A program made the position numbers and the translations under genes. Of a DNA stretch of 64,000 nucleotides, positions 24,666 through 35,174 are shown piece by piece (the stretch's first letter is position 1; the number at the start of each line of letters is the position of its first letter). The stretch covers positions 434,001-498,000 of the forward strand of contig NZ_JAHVJZ010000001.1 of NCBI RefSeq assembly GCF_019801015.1. Reading direction: 5' to 3'. A model generated the notes under the pieces. It had not been told where the DNA came from, searched no databases, and saw nothing but the letters and a program-made list of their open reading frames with translations. The stretch is from Marinobacter nauticus (GTDB lineage Bacteria; Pseudomonadota; Gammaproteobacteria; Enterobacterales; Shewanellaceae).

Positions 24666-26452
24666 TTGCCGTTCTCTGGCGGCACCAATGCCAGAATCTC
24701 CCAGCCGGGGCCGGGCTCGAACGGGGCCTGTGCGGTAAAGACCCTCAGCTTACGCTGGGGGTCAAACGCAAACATCGGCACGCCCTCTTTGCCCTGTTTG
24801 TTGCGATAGTCTTCCCAGCCAAAGCTGTCACTGAGCTTGGTTGCTTTTACCTGGGCGCCTTTTGCGACCATGCTGCTCAGAGTGGCAAAGTAGGCGTCCT
24901 CATCAAACAGCGACTGATGACGCTCTGACCGGCGTCGTCTCGGGCTCTTGTCTCCGCGGGGTTCCGGAAGCCGGTATACCTTCTCTGCACCAAAGCGATC
25001 CTGATAGTGGTAGGCGACCTCGGCATTCAGCCGGTGGTAAGGCGCCAGCACCAGCAAGCGATCCACCAACGACAAATCCAGAGTGGCATCAGCGTGTTCC
25101 GAGGTGGGGTTGCCATAGTACACGGACAGATCCTGCATCCGTGCCTGACGCAGGCTGTCCCAGTTGGTGTCGCTCAGCACCACCGGGATCTCATAACGGT
25201 CCAGTGCTGCCGCAACCGCGCGGGCCAGAGGGTTGGCTCCGAAGATAAGAAAACCGTTTCTGGGTGGCGCCCTCAACCCCAGCCAACGGGCCAGTGGTGG
25301 TGTCATCAGGCTTTGCATCACGACGGTGGCAATGATCACCAGGAACACCAGCGGCACCAGGCGTTCGGTACCGGGCATATCCAGTTTGCTCAGCTTCAGC
25401 GCAAACAGAGAGGAGACGGCGGCGGCGACAATGCCTCGTGGGGCGATCCAGCCGATCATCCACCGCTCTTTCAGCGACAGGTCGGTGCCGAAGGCGCACA
25501 CCATCACGGCCAGGGGGCGGGCAACCAGTACCAACACGCCGAGCCAAAGCAACGCCGCGCCGTCAATCAGTGCGATGTCATCCGGCGAGAGTCGCGCTGC
25601 CAGCAGCAGAAACAGTGCAGAGATCAGGAGAATGGAAAGGGTTTCTTTAAACTCGATGATGGGTTCCAGATCCAGTCCTTTGGTGTTGGCAAGCCAGACC
25701 CCCATGACCGTGACCGTTAATAGCCCAGATTCGTGCATCAGCTCATTGCTGATGGCGAACGCGGCCAGCATCAGGGTTAAAACCGCAATGGTTTCCAGAT
25801 AACGGGGGAAAAATCGCTTTTTCAACGCCTGTGCCAACAGGAAACCGGAGAGCGCTCCCGCCAATACACCGGTTGCGACGGTGAGGCCGAAGGCCACCAG
25901 GGCGTGCTCAATGGCCAACCCCTGACGAACGCTGATGAACTCATAGACCAGTACCGCCAACAACGCGCCAATGGGGTCGATCAGGATCCCTTCCCAATGC
26001 AGAACGGTGGCCAGCTTGCCTTTCAGGCGGACGCTGCGCAGCAGCGGTGCGATCACGGTTGGGCCGGTGACCACCACCAAAGCGCCGAGCAGAGCAGACA
26101 AACCGGGGGACAGATCCAGCAGGTAATAGGCTGAAACCGAGGCCAGCACAAAGGTGATAAACATCCCCAGTGTGACCATCAGGGTGATCAGTCGGTCCTG
26201 ACCTTCCAGATCAGCAAACCGCAACGTCAGGCTGCCTTCAAACAGAATGACCGCTACCGCCAGAGAGACGATGGGAAACAGCAGATCACCCAGCAGCGGG
26301 TCAGGTTGCAGTACGCCCAGTCCAGGACCCAGCAGGAGACCCACCAGCAGCAGTGGCAGGATGGCCGGCACCTTAAGGCGAAACGCGGTCCACTGGCAGA
26401 GAATGGAGATCAGGCCCAGAGCAGCAAGGGCCATCAGCGGGGAGAGGGACAC
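24662..26452 (-). CDS. CPA1-type Na+/H+ antiporter with C-terminal nucleotide-binding domain
   Basis: 596 residues. The N-terminal 390 form about twelve helices with ILFEGSLTLRFADL and VVTGPTVIAPLLRSVRLKGK typical of CPA1 exchangers, and an acidic residue in EGILIDPIGALLA in the ion site. Residues about 395-495 form a Rossmann-like TrkA-N domain (GFLIFGANPLARAVAAALDR), suggesting control by a nucleotide, as in KefB/C-type proteins. Substrate ion (Na+ or K+) cannot be told from sequence. Confidence 0.88.
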   Translation of the reverse strand: MSLSPLMALAALGLISILCQWTAFRLKVPAILPLLLVGLLLGPGLGVLQPDPLLGDLLFPIVSLAVAVILFEGSLTLRFADLEGQDRLITLMVTLGMFITFVLASVSAYYLLDLSPGLSALLGALVVVTGPTVIAPLLRSVRLKGKLATVLHWEGILIDPIGALLAVLVYEFISVRQGLAIEHALVAFGLTVATGVLAGALSGFLLAQALKKRFFPRYLETIAVLTLMLAAFAISNELMHESGLLTVTVMGVWLANTKGLDLEPIIEFKETLSILLISALFLLLAARLSPDDIALIDGAALLWLGVLVLVARPLAVMVCAFGTDLSLKERWMIGWIAPRGIVAAAVSSLFALKLSKLDMPGTERLVPLVFLVIIATVVMQSLMTPPLARWLGLRAPPRNGFLIFGANPLARAVAAALDRYEIPVVLSDTNWDSLRQARMQDLSVYYGNPTSEHADATLDLSLVDRLLVLAPYHRLNAEVAYHYQDRFGAEKVYRLPEPRGDKSPRRRRSERHQSLFDEDAYFATLSSMVAKGAQVKATKLSDSFGWEDYRNKQGKEGVPMFAFDPQRKLRVFTAQAPFEPGPGWEILALVPPENGN

Positions 26453-26517
26453 ATTGACGTCTCCGGGGTGGGCAGAATCTGAGTCTAGTCAAACTGCTAC
26501 CCATCCGGAGTGTCACA

Positions 26518-27951
26518 TTACAAACGGTTGGCGGAGGTAAAGGAGATCACCGCTTCTGCGGTCAACACTTCCGCCTGTTGCTGCTGCTTTCGCTTCAGCC
26601 CACGAGTCTGGCTGACCGCCTGTTCACGGTTATCGCCCACCCGGTGATAGCCGGTGTCGGGGTCGTAACGGGTGGCTGGCAGCGCGGTGCCTAAGGGTTG
26701 GTTGCTGGCGATCACCTGTAACATCTCGTAGCCGAATGGCGGCTCCACTTCGAACTCGCCCAACAGCACCCACTTGTTGGCTTGCTCCGGGCCAATGTAG
26801 TGCTGGAAGCGATGGGGGCCGGTTTCGTCATTCAGTTCCAGCAGGTAACTGAAACCCTTGGCTTCACCGGTGTGGCCCAGTACGTAGAAGTAGCCGGAAC
26901 GATTGAGCTTGACCATCAACTGTACGGTTTCTCCCTCGGCGAAGCTCAGCCCCCGGCTGCCCTTATTGGTTTGCAGGTCCACGGTTAATGCGGATGGCTC
27001 AACATAGCCCGCATACAGCAGCCGTTCGAAATCGGGGCTGGCGGGTTCGGTTTCCAGCCCGGCGTAGGCTTTGGCCATCACGGAAACGAGCTGGCTGTGC
27101 AGGACTTCACCGCTGTCCAGTTCCACCAGGTTGTAGAGCAGATCCATCCCCTGACCGTTGGTCTGGTAACTGCCACTGAGCAGGTAGCGGGCCTGCTCAG
27201 ACGTGGTGGCCACCTGGCCCGACAGGGCTGCCGTCATCAGGCCACCGATCCGTTGCGCTGCCTCCGTTACCTGCTGGGAGTGGGGATAGAGCGGAGGCCG
27301 CACCAGGATCCCCTGATAGGGTTTCAGGTCGGTGGCAATGCGTTCGATGGCCATCTCCAGTGATGGCAGCGTGTCGTTGTATCGGGCCAGTCGCGTCTGA
27401 AGCCAGCTTTGCTGCTGAGGCAGGGCTGGCAGTGCGGCGGGCTGGGGAGAGAAGAAATCGTGGACCAGCCGGAACTGTTCGAGCTGCTGCTGAACCGTTA
27501 ACAGGGTCAGCAATTTCTCATACTGGGCGGCGCTTAACTCTCCTTTGAGATCGGCCACACCCTGAGTCAGCTGCTGATCGAGCTGTTGGATCCGTTGCTG
27601 GTAACTCGGCAGGGCGTCATCGGGGTTCAGGGAGCCACTGCAACTGACCAGGTTGCCGCTGCTGTGGTAGTCACACTGCTGGCTGACGCCGATAAGGGGC
27701 AGGTTGGAATGGGTGCGGGACTGGAGTTGAAAAAGCGCGACGCCGTCGGAGTTCTGAAAGCTGTCGCCGTTGGACTCTACCTGCACGAAGATCTGCTTGC
27801 TCAGCGAAGAGAGCACAGCCTGCTCAGCCGCATCCCGGCAGGCCTGGCGGCCTTGGTAGCGACCACATTCGGCCTGGCTTTCTGCCCACAATGTTGCGCC
27901 CTGTGTAGGCAGGGCGAGGGTAAACAACGCAATCAGGGCGACACGTTTCAT
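26518..27951 (-). CDS. Exported protein with C-terminal DUF4384 domain
   Basis: 477 residues with a signal peptide (about 1-18, ending PTQGA). The central part (about 110-200) is rich in Gln and Leu heptads and probably coiled-coil, followed by a FlgO-like segment (LLSGSYQTNGQGMDLLYNLVELDSGEVL). The DUF4384 part (about 330-420) contains GETVQLMVKLNRSGYFYVLGHT. These proteins are expected in the periplasm or cell surface and are of unknown role. It is transcribed away from metG, with 65 bases between it and the antiporter. Confidence 0.78.
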   Translation of the reverse strand: MKRVALIALFTLALPTQGATLWAESQAECGRYQGRQACRDAAEQAVLSSLSKQIFVQVESNGDSFQNSDGVALFQLQSRTHSNLPLIGVSQQCDYHSSGNLVSCSGSLNPDDALPSYQQRIQQLDQQLTQGVADLKGELSAAQYEKLLTLLTVQQQLEQFRLVHDFFSPQPAALPALPQQQSWLQTRLARYNDTLPSLEMAIERIATDLKPYQGILVRPPLYPHSQQVTEAAQRIGGLMTAALSGQVATTSEQARYLLSGSYQTNGQGMDLLYNLVELDSGEVLHSQLVSVMAKAYAGLETEPASPDFERLLYAGYVEPSALTVDLQTNKGSRGLSFAEGETVQLMVKLNRSGYFYVLGHTGEAKGFSYLLELNDETGPHRFQHYIGPEQANKWVLLGEFEVEPPFGYEMLQVIASNQPLGTALPATRYDPDTGYHRVGDNREQAVSQTRGLKRKQQQQAEVLTAEAVISFTSANRL

Positions 27952-28069
27952 GGCCTCTCCTTGGCAATGAATCCATTAAGTAGCCTTAGAGAGTAGGGAA
28001 AAACCCCTGTCTGCTCAAGAATTAACCGGCCGAAGCCGTCGCTGTGAATGCAGGGTAAGTGGGCGAAAT

Positions 28070-28093
28070 AAAAACGGAGCCCGAAGGCTCCGT
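28070..28093 (-). terminator. Terminator of metG
   Basis: On the minus strand ACGGAGCC, UUCG-type tetraloop TTCG, GGCTCCGT and a T-run. It starts 7 bases after the metG stop. Confidence 0.93.
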
Positions 28094-28099
28094 GTTTTA

Positions 28100-30157
28100 T
28101 TACATGATGCGTTGGCCAGGTTTGGCGCCGCTGTCCGGGCTGAGGATGTGGATCTCCTCGCCGCCAGGGCCGGCAGCCAGCACCATGCCCTCAGACAGGC
28201 CAAACTTCATCTTGCGCGGGGCCAGGTTGGCCACCATCACGGTGAGTCGACCTTCCAGATCTTCCGGCTGGTACGCGGACTTGATGCCAGCGAACACATT
28301 TCGGGTTTCGCCACCCAGGTCCAGCGTCAGCTGAAGCAGCTTGTTAGCGCCCTTGACGTGCTCCGCTTTGGCAATGCGCGCCACCCGCAGGTCCACCTTG
28401 GCGAAATCATCAAAGTTGATGGTCTCGGCAATCGGCTCTTTCTCGAGCTCGTCGTTGTGCTCGAGCTGCAGTGCGGCTTTACCGGCCAGTGCGGCTTCCG
28501 CTTCGGCATCGGCTTTAGTGGCTTCCACAACGGCTTCGATCTTGGCCGGCTCAATACGCTGGATCAGCGCTTTGAACGGGTTGATGCTGTGGCCGGTCAG
28601 AACGGTGTTGATGCCTTCCCAGCTCAGTTCAGCACCCAGGAACGCTTCGGTCTCTTCGGCGATCTTCGGCAGTACCGGCTTGAGGTAAATCATCAGAATG
28701 CGGAACAGGTGGATACCCATGGAGCAGACTTCCTGGGTCTTCTGTTCCATGCCTTCCTGCTTGGCCAGCTGCCACGGCGCGGCATCGGCGATGTAGGCGT
28801 TGGCTTTGTCAGCCAGTGCCATGATCTCGCGGATCGCTTTACCGAACTCACGGCCTTCATAGTAGGCCGCAATGGTGACAGCGGCGTTCTGGAACTCCGC
28901 CAGCAGCTCAGGCTGATCAATGCCATCCGCCAGTTTGCCGTCAAAACGCTTGGCAATAAAACCAGCGGTGCGGGACGCGATGTTCACCAGCTTGCCAACC
29001 ATGTCTGCGTTCACGCGCTGAGCGAAGTCTTCCAGGTTCAGGTCGAGATCGTCGATGCGGTCGTTCAGTTTGGCGGCGTAGTAGTAGCGCAGGTATTCCG
29101 GGTTCAGGTGATCCAGGTAGGTGCGCGCCTTGATAAAGGTGCCACGGGACTTGGACATCTTGGCGCCATTGACAGTGACGTAGCCGTGAGCAAACACATT
29201 GGTGGGTTTGCGCAGGCCGGCACCGTGCAGCATGGCGGGCCAGAACAGGCTGTGGAAGTAGATGATGTCCTTGCCGATAAAGTGGTACAGCTCAGCGTCA
29301 GAGTCGGCACCCCAGTAATCGTCAAAGTTCAGGTCATCACGACGGGCACACAGGTTCTGGAACGCACCCATGTAGCCAATGGGAGCATCCAGCCAGACGT
29401 AGAAGAACTTCTTGCCATCGGTGCCGGGGATCTCAAAGCCGAAGTAGGGCGCATCACGGCTGATGTCCCACTGCTGCAATCCCTGCTCGAACCACTCAGC
29501 CAGTTTGTTGGCCATCTCGGACTGCAGGGCACCGGAACGGGTCCACTGCTCCAGAACATCTTTGAACTGGGGCAGGTCGAAGAAAAAGTGCTCGGACTCT
29601 TTCAGTACCGGAGTGGCACCGGACAGAACGGACTTCGGATTCTTCAGTTCGGTCGGCGAGTAGGTGGTACCGCAGTTTTCGCAGTTATCACCGTACTGAT
29701 CTTCGGTGTCGCATTTCGGGCAGGTGCCTTTAACGAAACGATCCGGCAGGAACATGGTTTTCTCGGGATCGAACAGCTGCTCAATCACCTTAGTCTTAAT
29801 GTAGCCCCCGTCCTGCAGACGGCGGTACACCTCCTGCGCCCACTGACGGTTCTCGTCGCTGTGGGTGGAGTGGTAGTTGTCGAAGGCGATGTTAAAGTCG
29901 GCAAAGTCCGCCTGGTGCTCTTTCGATACCTGGGCGATCATCTCCTCGGGGGTCATACCAAGTTGCTGGGCTTTCAGCATGATGGGCGTGCCATGGGTAT
30001 CGTCCGCGCACACGTAGGTGCACTTGTGGCCGCGCAGGTTCTGGAAGCGTACCCAGATGTCGGTCTGGATGTACTCCAGCATGTGACCTAAGTGGATAGG
30101 GCCGTTGGCGTACGGCAGCGCACTGGTCACGAGGATTTTTCTACTCTCGGTTGCCAT
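28100..30157 (-). CDS. metG: Methionyl-tRNA synthetase
   Basis: 685 residues from ATG 30157 (an in-frame ATG at 30172 would add five residues). Class I motifs are HLGH in [11 protein letters not shown] and KMSKS in [10 protein letters not shown]. The knuckle [18 protein letters not shown] binds zinc. The C-terminal 110 residues form the EMAP-II-like tRNA-binding dimerisation domain ([11 protein letters not shown]). Divergent from apbC, as in E. coli. Confidence 0.98.
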   Translation of the reverse strand: MATESRKILVTSALPYANGPIHLGHMLEYIQTDIWVRFQNLRGHKCTYVCADDTHGTPIMLKAQQLGMTPEEMIAQVSKEHQADFADFNIAFDNYHSTHSDENRQWAQEVYRRLQDGGYIKTKVIEQLFDPEKTMFLPDRFVKGTCPKCDTEDQYGDNCENCGTTYSPTELKNPKSVLSGATPVLKESEHFFFDLPQFKDVLEQWTRSGALQSEMANKLAEWFEQGLQQWDISRDAPYFGFEIPGTDGKKFFYVWLDAPIGYMGAFQNLCARRDDLNFDDYWGADSDAELYHFIGKDIIYFHSLFWPAMLHGAGLRKPTNVFAHGYVTVNGAKMSKSRGTFIKARTYLDHLNPEYLRYYYAAKLNDRIDDLDLNLEDFAQRVNADMVGKLVNIASRTAGFIAKRFDGKLADGIDQPELLAEFQNAAVTIAAYYEGREFGKAIREIMALADKANAYIADAAPWQLAKQEGMEQKTQEVCSMGIHLFRILMIYLKPVLPKIAEETEAFLGAELSWEGINTVLTGHSINPFKALIQRIEPAKIEAVVEATKADAEAEAALAGKAALQLEHNDELEKEPIAETINFDDFAKVDLRVARIAKAEHVKGANKLLQLTLDLGGETRNVFAGIKSAYQPEDLEGRLTVMVANLAPRKMKFGLSEGMVLAAGPGGEEIHILSPDSGAKPGQRIM

Positions 30158-30275
30158 CGTCTCTCGATTCATTTCGGGCTACTACAAGGGAGCCAAGTCT
30201 AACCGAAGGACGTGGCTTTTTCACCCACAGAGCAAACCTTTGCCTGCTTTATGGCCATACCTTCGCGAACCCTTC

Positions 30276-30284
30276 TGGTACACT
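30276..30284 (+). promoter_or_regulatory. Extended -10 promoter of apbC
   Basis: TGGTACACT: TGn followed by TACACT, 30 bases before the GTG start. No good -35 at the right distance. Confidence 0.45.
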
Positions 30285-30314
30285 GTGGCCAACTTAACCT
30301 AAAGGAGCGCGCCT

Positions 30315-31427
30315 GTGAGCGACCAAGCCATCCGCAACGGCCTTCCCGAACCCCTTTCCAGTGCCGTTATTGCCCGCCTGGAACAACATATTGATCCCTA
30401 CCTTGAGCAAGACATTGTCAGTGCCGGCATCGTTCGCGCTCTGGAGCTGGACGGTCGCCGTCTGCAGCTGGGTCTGGCTTTCCCTTATCCCTGTAAGAGC
30501 CTGTACCGCGATCTGGTGATGGCGCTGACTGAAAAGCTGTCCGATCTTGCAGAAGTCGATGAGGTTGAGTGCGAAATCGGCCTGGCAGTCCCTGCCATCA
30601 GCGCCAGTTCCGTTCCGGCACTGCCGAACATTCGCAATGTGATTGCCGTGGCCTCGGGTAAAGGCGGTGTGGGTAAATCCACCACAGCAATCAACCTGGC
30701 GTTGGCGCTGTCCGCCGAAGGGGCCCGGGTCGGGGTACTGGATGCCGACATTTATGGCCCGTCCGTGCCGATCATGCTGGGTGTGACCGATTTCCGCCCG
30801 GTCAGCTACGATGGCCACACCATGGCGCCGGCATTCGCCCATGGCGTTGCGGCAATGTCCATTGGCTTTATGGTAACCGAAGACAACGCCGCAGCCTGGC
30901 GTGGGCCTATGGCGGCGGGTGCACTGGTTCAGTTGATCAACGAGACCCAATGGCCGGAGCTGGATTACCTGGTTATCGATATGCCGCCGGGCACCGGCGA
31001 CATTCAGTTGACGCTGTCTCAGAAAGTGCCGGTATCCGGAGCGGTGATCGTCACCACCCCGCAAGAGATCGCCACCTCCGACGCCCGTAAGGGGATCACC
31101 CTGTTTAACAAGGTGAACATCCCGGTTCTGGGGATTGTGGAGAACATGAGCTACCACATCTGCAGCCAGTGCGGCAGCAAGGAGCACCCGTTTGGCACTG
31201 GCGGTGGCATTGAAACCGCAAATCGCTACAATGTGCCGCTTTTGGGCGATCTGCCTCTCAATCTCTCCATTCGTGAACACGTTGATTCCGGCCAACCCAG
31301 TGTTGTGGCGGAGCCTGAGGGTGAGATTGCAGCAGCGTATCGTGAGATCGCCCGTAAGGCAGCGGCAGCGTTGGTGGCCCGCTCAGAGCCAGAGCCGTCT
31401 CTGGCCATCGAGATCACCAGCGACTGA
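30315..31427 (+). CDS. apbC: Iron-sulfur cluster carrier ATPase ApbC (Mrp)
   Basis: 370 residues from GTG 30315, which has AAAGGAG eight bases upstream. Delivers Fe-S clusters to apo-proteins. An N-terminal DUF59-like domain (about 1-90) precedes the P-loop ATPase with the deviant Walker A ASGKGGVGKSTT, DMPPGTGDIQLT and the cluster-binding CSQCG in ENMSYHICSQCGSKEHPFG. Confidence 0.96.
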   Translation: MSDQAIRNGLPEPLSSAVIARLEQHIDPYLEQDIVSAGIVRALELDGRRLQLGLAFPYPCKSLYRDLVMALTEKLSDLAEVDEVECEIGLAVPAISASSVPALPNIRNVIAVASGKGGVGKSTTAINLALALSAEGARVGVLDADIYGPSVPIMLGVTDFRPVSYDGHTMAPAFAHGVAAMSIGFMVTEDNAAAWRGPMAAGALVQLINETQWPELDYLVIDMPPGTGDIQLTLSQKVPVSGAVIVTTPQEIATSDARKGITLFNKVNIPVLGIVENMSYHICSQCGSKEHPFGTGGGIETANRYNVPLLGDLPLNLSIREHVDSGQPSVVAEPEGEIAAAYREIARKAAAALVARSEPEPSLAIEITSD

Positions 31428-31475
31428 TCCCGACGCCGTCCATAATGTGTTATTCCCCTGTTGAGAACTGAATCC

Positions 31476-32120
31476 ATGCCCAGTCAAGCCCAGTGTGTCA
31501 TCATCGGTATCGCCGGCGCGTCCGCGTCCGGCAAGAGTCTCATCGCGCGCACCATCTATGAAGAGTTGCGTCGTGACCTGGGAACCGACCAGATCGAGGT
31601 GATTAACGAGGACAGCTACTACAAAGACCAGTCCCACCTCACCATGGATGAACGGGTTAAAACCAACTATGACCACCCGCAGGCACTGGATCACGCCTTG
31701 TTGCATGAGCATCTGAAGCAACTGAAGTCGGGACAGAGCGTCGAGGTCCCGACCTACAGCTACTCCGAGCACACCCGCATGAGCGACACCGTGACCGTGA
31801 CGCCCAAAAAGGTGATCATTCTTGAGGGGATTCTGCTGCTGACGGACGCGAACCTGCGTAAGCAGATGCACGCTTCCATCTTTATGGACACGCCTCTGGA
31901 CATCTGCCTGATGCGCCGGTTGGTTCGCGATGTTGAGGAGCGGGGCCGCACCATGGACTCCGTACTGACTCAGTACACCCACACGGTTCGCCCCATGTTT
32001 ATGCAGTTTATCGAGCCCTCCAAACAGCACGCGGACATCATTGTGCCCCGGGGTGGTAAGAACCGCATCGCCATTGATATCCTCAAAGCCAACATCATGC
32101 AGCTTCTGCACGGCGAATAA
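31476..32120 (+). CDS. udk: Uridine kinase
   Basis: 214 residues from ATG 31476. Phosphorylates uridine and cytidine in pyrimidine salvage. P-loop [14 protein letters not shown], substrate segment [12 protein letters not shown] and [23 protein letters not shown] identify Udk. The length matches E. coli (213). The frame extends to a TTG at 31461, but the family begins later. Confidence 0.96.
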   Translation: MPSQAQCVIIGIAGASASGKSLIARTIYEELRRDLGTDQIEVINEDSYYKDQSHLTMDERVKTNYDHPQALDHALLHEHLKQLKSGQSVEVPTYSYSEHTRMSDTVTVTPKKVIILEGILLLTDANLRKQMHASIFMDTPLDICLMRRLVRDVEERGRTMDSVLTQYTHTVRPMFMQFIEPSKQHADIIVPRGGKNRIAIDILKANIMQLLHGE

Positions 32121-32146
32121 TAACGATAAGACACTGGAAGGTAAGG

Positions 32147-32731
32147 ATGCGCCTTAACGACATCGAAATCATCGAGTACCTGGACAAGGAACGGATCGTC
32201 ATCGAACCGCGCCCGTCCAACGACAAAGTCAGCGGCGTCACCGTTGACGTGACCCTGGGCAACCGTTTCCGGGTGTTCCAGGACCATACCGCGCCTTATA
32301 TCGATCTTTCCGGCCCGCGGGAAGAGGTGCAGAAGGCCCTGGAAAACGTCATGAGTGACGAGCTGAATATCGCTGATGATCAGGCGTTCTTCCTGCATCC
32401 GGGCGAGCTGGCGCTGGCAGTGACCCATGAGTCCGTCACCCTGCCTGCCGATGTCGTTGGCTGGCTCGATGGCCGCTCCTCACTGGCCCGCCTGGGCCTG
32501 ATGGTCCATGTGACTGCACATCGGATTGATCCCGGCTGGTCCGGTCAAATCGTTCTGGAGTTCTTCAACAGCGGAAAACTGCCGTTGGCTCTGCGCCCCG
32601 GCATGCCTATCGGTGCACTGAACTTCGAACGCCTGTCCGGCCCTTGTGCCCGGCCCTACAACCAGCGCAAGGACGCCAAGTACAAAGGCCAGTCCGGCGC
32701 CGTAGCCAGCCGCATCAACGAGGACGAATGA
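32147..32731 (+). CDS. dcd: dCTP deaminase
   Basis: 194 residues. Deaminates dCTP to dUTP for thymidylate synthesis. [13 protein letters not shown], the catalytic segment [24 protein letters not shown] and [10 protein letters not shown] are family hallmarks. Its TGA overlaps the ATG of pabC. Confidence 0.97.
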   Translation: MRLNDIEIIEYLDKERIVIEPRPSNDKVSGVTVDVTLGNRFRVFQDHTAPYIDLSGPREEVQKALENVMSDELNIADDQAFFLHPGELALAVTHESVTLPADVVGWLDGRSSLARLGLMVHVTAHRIDPGWSGQIVLEFFNSGKLPLALRPGMPIGALNFERLSGPCARPYNQRKDAKYKGQSGAVASRINEDE

Positions 32732-33543
32732 AGCTCTGGGTCGATGGCCTGCCTTCTGACGCCGTGCCGGGAGACGATCGCGGCCTGAACTTAGGCGACG
32801 GCCACTTCACCACCATGCTGGTTCGCCAGGGGAGTGTGGTGCTGTGGTCGCGTCATCGCGCCCGGTTGAGCCAGGCCAACGCCCGCCTGGGCTTTCACGA
32901 CCCCGACTGGGACGTGGTGGAAGCTCAGATCCAATCCGCCTGCAACGGTGTCACTCTGGGTTGTCTGCGACTTACCCTGACCCGGGGCAGTGCCGGCAGG
33001 GGCTACCAGGGCCAGTGGCCGGCGACGCCCCGTATCCTGCTTTCACTCTCTCCGTATCCTGCTCACTATCTGCAATGGCGTCAGCAAGGGGTTGAAGCCC
33101 GACTGGCTCATACTGCGCTGGCTCGTGGTGGCGCTCTGGTGGGGTTAAAAACCCTTGGCCGGCTTGAACAGGTCGTGATCAAACAGGAAGCGGCCGCACG
33201 GCAGGTTCAGGAACTGATCGTCACTGACGGAGCCGGACAGGTGATTGAAGCCAGTGCCGGCAACCTGTTGCTGGTGGATCAGGATGATACGGTGATCACC
33301 CCGGCTCTGACGGAGTGCGGCATTGCCGGAGTGATGCGTGCCGAGCTGATGGATCGCCTCGCGGAGATGGGGCGTCCGGTGATTGAACGACCGGTGTCGG
33401 TTGAAGAGTTAACCACGATGCGGGAGGTGCTGGTGACCAACGCCCTGATGGGAGTCGTACCAGTGACCCGTATCGACCATTCAGAGGTGCCTGCCAGAGC
33501 GCTGGCGGACGCCATTTTGGAGAAACTGGATTTATGGCGTTAA
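32728..33543 (+). CDS. pabC: Aminodeoxychorismate lyase
   Basis: 271 residues from ATG 32728 (ATGA overlap with dcd). PLP enzyme that splits aminodeoxychorismate into p-aminobenzoate and pyruvate for folate. [14 protein letters not shown], the PLP-lysine segment [12 protein letters not shown] and [10 protein letters not shown] are seen. Overlaps mltG by 10 bases; the usual pabC-mltG-tmk-holB order is kept. Confidence 0.95.
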   Translation: MKLWVDGLPSDAVPGDDRGLNLGDGHFTTMLVRQGSVVLWSRHRARLSQANARLGFHDPDWDVVEAQIQSACNGVTLGCLRLTLTRGSAGRGYQGQWPATPRILLSLSPYPAHYLQWRQQGVEARLAHTALARGGALVGLKTLGRLEQVVIKQEAAARQVQELIVTDGAGQVIEASAGNLLLVDQDDTVITPALTECGIAGVMRAELMDRLAEMGRPVIERPVSVEELTTMREVLVTNALMGVVPVTRIDHSEVPARALADAILEKLDLWR

Positions 33544-34547
33544 ACGCCTGGGTAAAAGGGCTGCTGATTGCCGGCAGCCTGACGACGTCTGCAGCGCTGG
33601 CTGGTGCCGGTTTTGCCTGGTATCAGACTCAGGGAGCGCTGAACGCTCCGCTGAATCTTGAGCAACCGAAGGAGATCACGCTGAGCCGGGGTCAAAGCGC
33701 GGGTGCCTTGCTGGTTGAGTGGGAGCAAGCCGGACTGATCGACAACCGGTTCTGGTTGCGCCTGGCGCTGAAGCTTCACCCTCAACTGACGGCGTTGAAA
33801 AGTGGCACCTATGAACTGGATCCGGGCATGAACGTGACCCAGGCGCTGATGCTGCTGGTGTCCGGCGACGAAAAGCAGTTTCAGATCACTCTGGTAGAAG
33901 GGGGCACGGCCAAACAGTGGCTGGAACAGGTGCAGGCCCATCCGCGCATTGAGGTCACACTGGAAGACATTGCCGCTCTGGACCTGGCTCTGGGGCTGGC
34001 GGACCAACCGGTAGAGGGCTGGCTGTTTCCGGACACCTACGCCTTCACCGCAGGCACCACGGACCTGGCCATACTTGAGCGTGCTTACGACCGTATGGAT
34101 ACTGAAGTGGCCCGGGTGTGGGAAGGCCGTGCCGACGGCCTGCCGGTTAAGAGCGCGTATGAGATGCTGATTCTCGCGTCCATCATTGAAAAAGAGACCG
34201 GTAAGCCGCAGGAGCGTGGCCTGGTGAGCTCCGTGTTTGTAAACCGGCTGAACAAAGGGATGCGCCTACAGACCGACCCGACGGTGATCTACGGCGTAGG
34301 TGACGATTACCAGGGACGCATTACCCGCAAGCATTTGAATACCTGGACGCCGTACAACACCTACCGCATCCACGGCCTGCCGCCGACCCCCATCGCCAAC
34401 CCTTCGCTGGCGTCGCTGGAAGCGGCGGTGCACCCCGAGCAGAGTGATTATCTTTACTTTGTTTCCAAGGGCGACGGCTCCCATCAGTTTTCCCGGACGC
34501 TGCGTGAACACAACAACGCGGTTAACCGTTACATCAGAAATCGATAA
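33534..34547 (+). CDS. mltG: Endolytic murein transglycosylase MltG
   Basis: 337 residues with one N-terminal membrane helix (about 9-31) and a periplasmic YceG domain. Cleaves nascent glycan strands and so sets their length. The catalytic Glu lies in ILASIIEKETG, followed by VFVNRLNKGMRLQTDPTVIYG and the C-terminal IHGLPPTPIANPSL. Translationally coupled to pabC. Confidence 0.96.
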   Translation: MALNAWVKGLLIAGSLTTSAALAGAGFAWYQTQGALNAPLNLEQPKEITLSRGQSAGALLVEWEQAGLIDNRFWLRLALKLHPQLTALKSGTYELDPGMNVTQALMLLVSGDEKQFQITLVEGGTAKQWLEQVQAHPRIEVTLEDIAALDLALGLADQPVEGWLFPDTYAFTAGTTDLAILERAYDRMDTEVARVWEGRADGLPVKSAYEMLILASIIEKETGKPQERGLVSSVFVNRLNKGMRLQTDPTVIYGVGDDYQGRITRKHLNTWTPYNTYRIHGLPPTPIANPSLASLEAAVHPEQSDYLYFVSKGDGSHQFSRTLREHNNAVNRYIRNR

Positions 34548-34550
34548 TTC

Positions 34551-35174
34551 ATGACTGAACACGGCACATTTATTGTCATTGAGGGCCTGGAAGGGGCCGG
34601 CAAGAGCACCGCAATTGCGGTGGTCGACAACTATCTGAAATCCCGCTTTCCCGACCGCGAGATCGTGCACACCCGGGAGCCGGGTGGTACGCCGCTGGCG
34701 GAAGAGATCCGGGCGATCTGGAAAGCGCCGCGGGAAGAACCCATGGCGCCCATGACCGAGCTGTTGATGGTGTACGCCTGCCGGGCGCAATTGGTTGAAA
34801 CCGTAATTAAGCCCGCGTTGGCCAGGGGCGCGATCGTAGTTGGCGATCGTCACGACCTGTCCAGTCGCGCATACCAGGGCGGCGGACGAGGCCTGTCGGA
34901 ACCGGTAAATCGCCTGTCTGCGCTGACTCTGGGTGACTTTGCTCCGGATCTGACTCTGTATCTGGACATTGAACCGGCATTGGGCCTGTCCCGGGCCCGT
35001 GCCCGTGGCGAACTGGACCGGATCGAGCTCGAAGCCCTTGGATTCTTTGAGCGGGCGCGTGAAACCTATCTGGCTGCGGCGGAAGCGGACCCGCGTATCG
35101 TCACGATTGACGCCAGCCAAACCATCGAACAGGTGCACCAATCTCTGGTGACGGCGCTGGATAAGGCCCTATGA
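34551..35174 (+). CDS. tmk: Thymidylate kinase
   Basis: 207 residues. Phosphorylates dTMP to dTDP. P-loop [16 protein letters not shown]-type motif [19 protein letters not shown] and the lid region are present. The TGA overlaps the ATG of holB, giving coupled translation. Confidence 0.97.
   Translation: MTEHGTFIVIEGLEGAGKSTAIAVVDNYLKSRFPDREIVHTREPGGTPLAEEIRAIWKAPREEPMAPMTELLMVYACRAQLVETVIKPALARGAIVVGDRHDLSSRAYQGGGRGLSEPVNRLSALTLGDFAPDLTLYLDIEPALGLSRARARGELDRIELEALGFFERARETYLAAAEADPRIVTIDASQTIEQVHQSLVTALDKAL

Noticed and set aside
28112..30091. A 659-residue open frame on the forward strand, antisense to metG
   Set aside because: It is a shadow of metG codon usage: low complexity, no ribosome site and no recognisable domain, while the opposite strand encodes a complete methionyl-tRNA synthetase.
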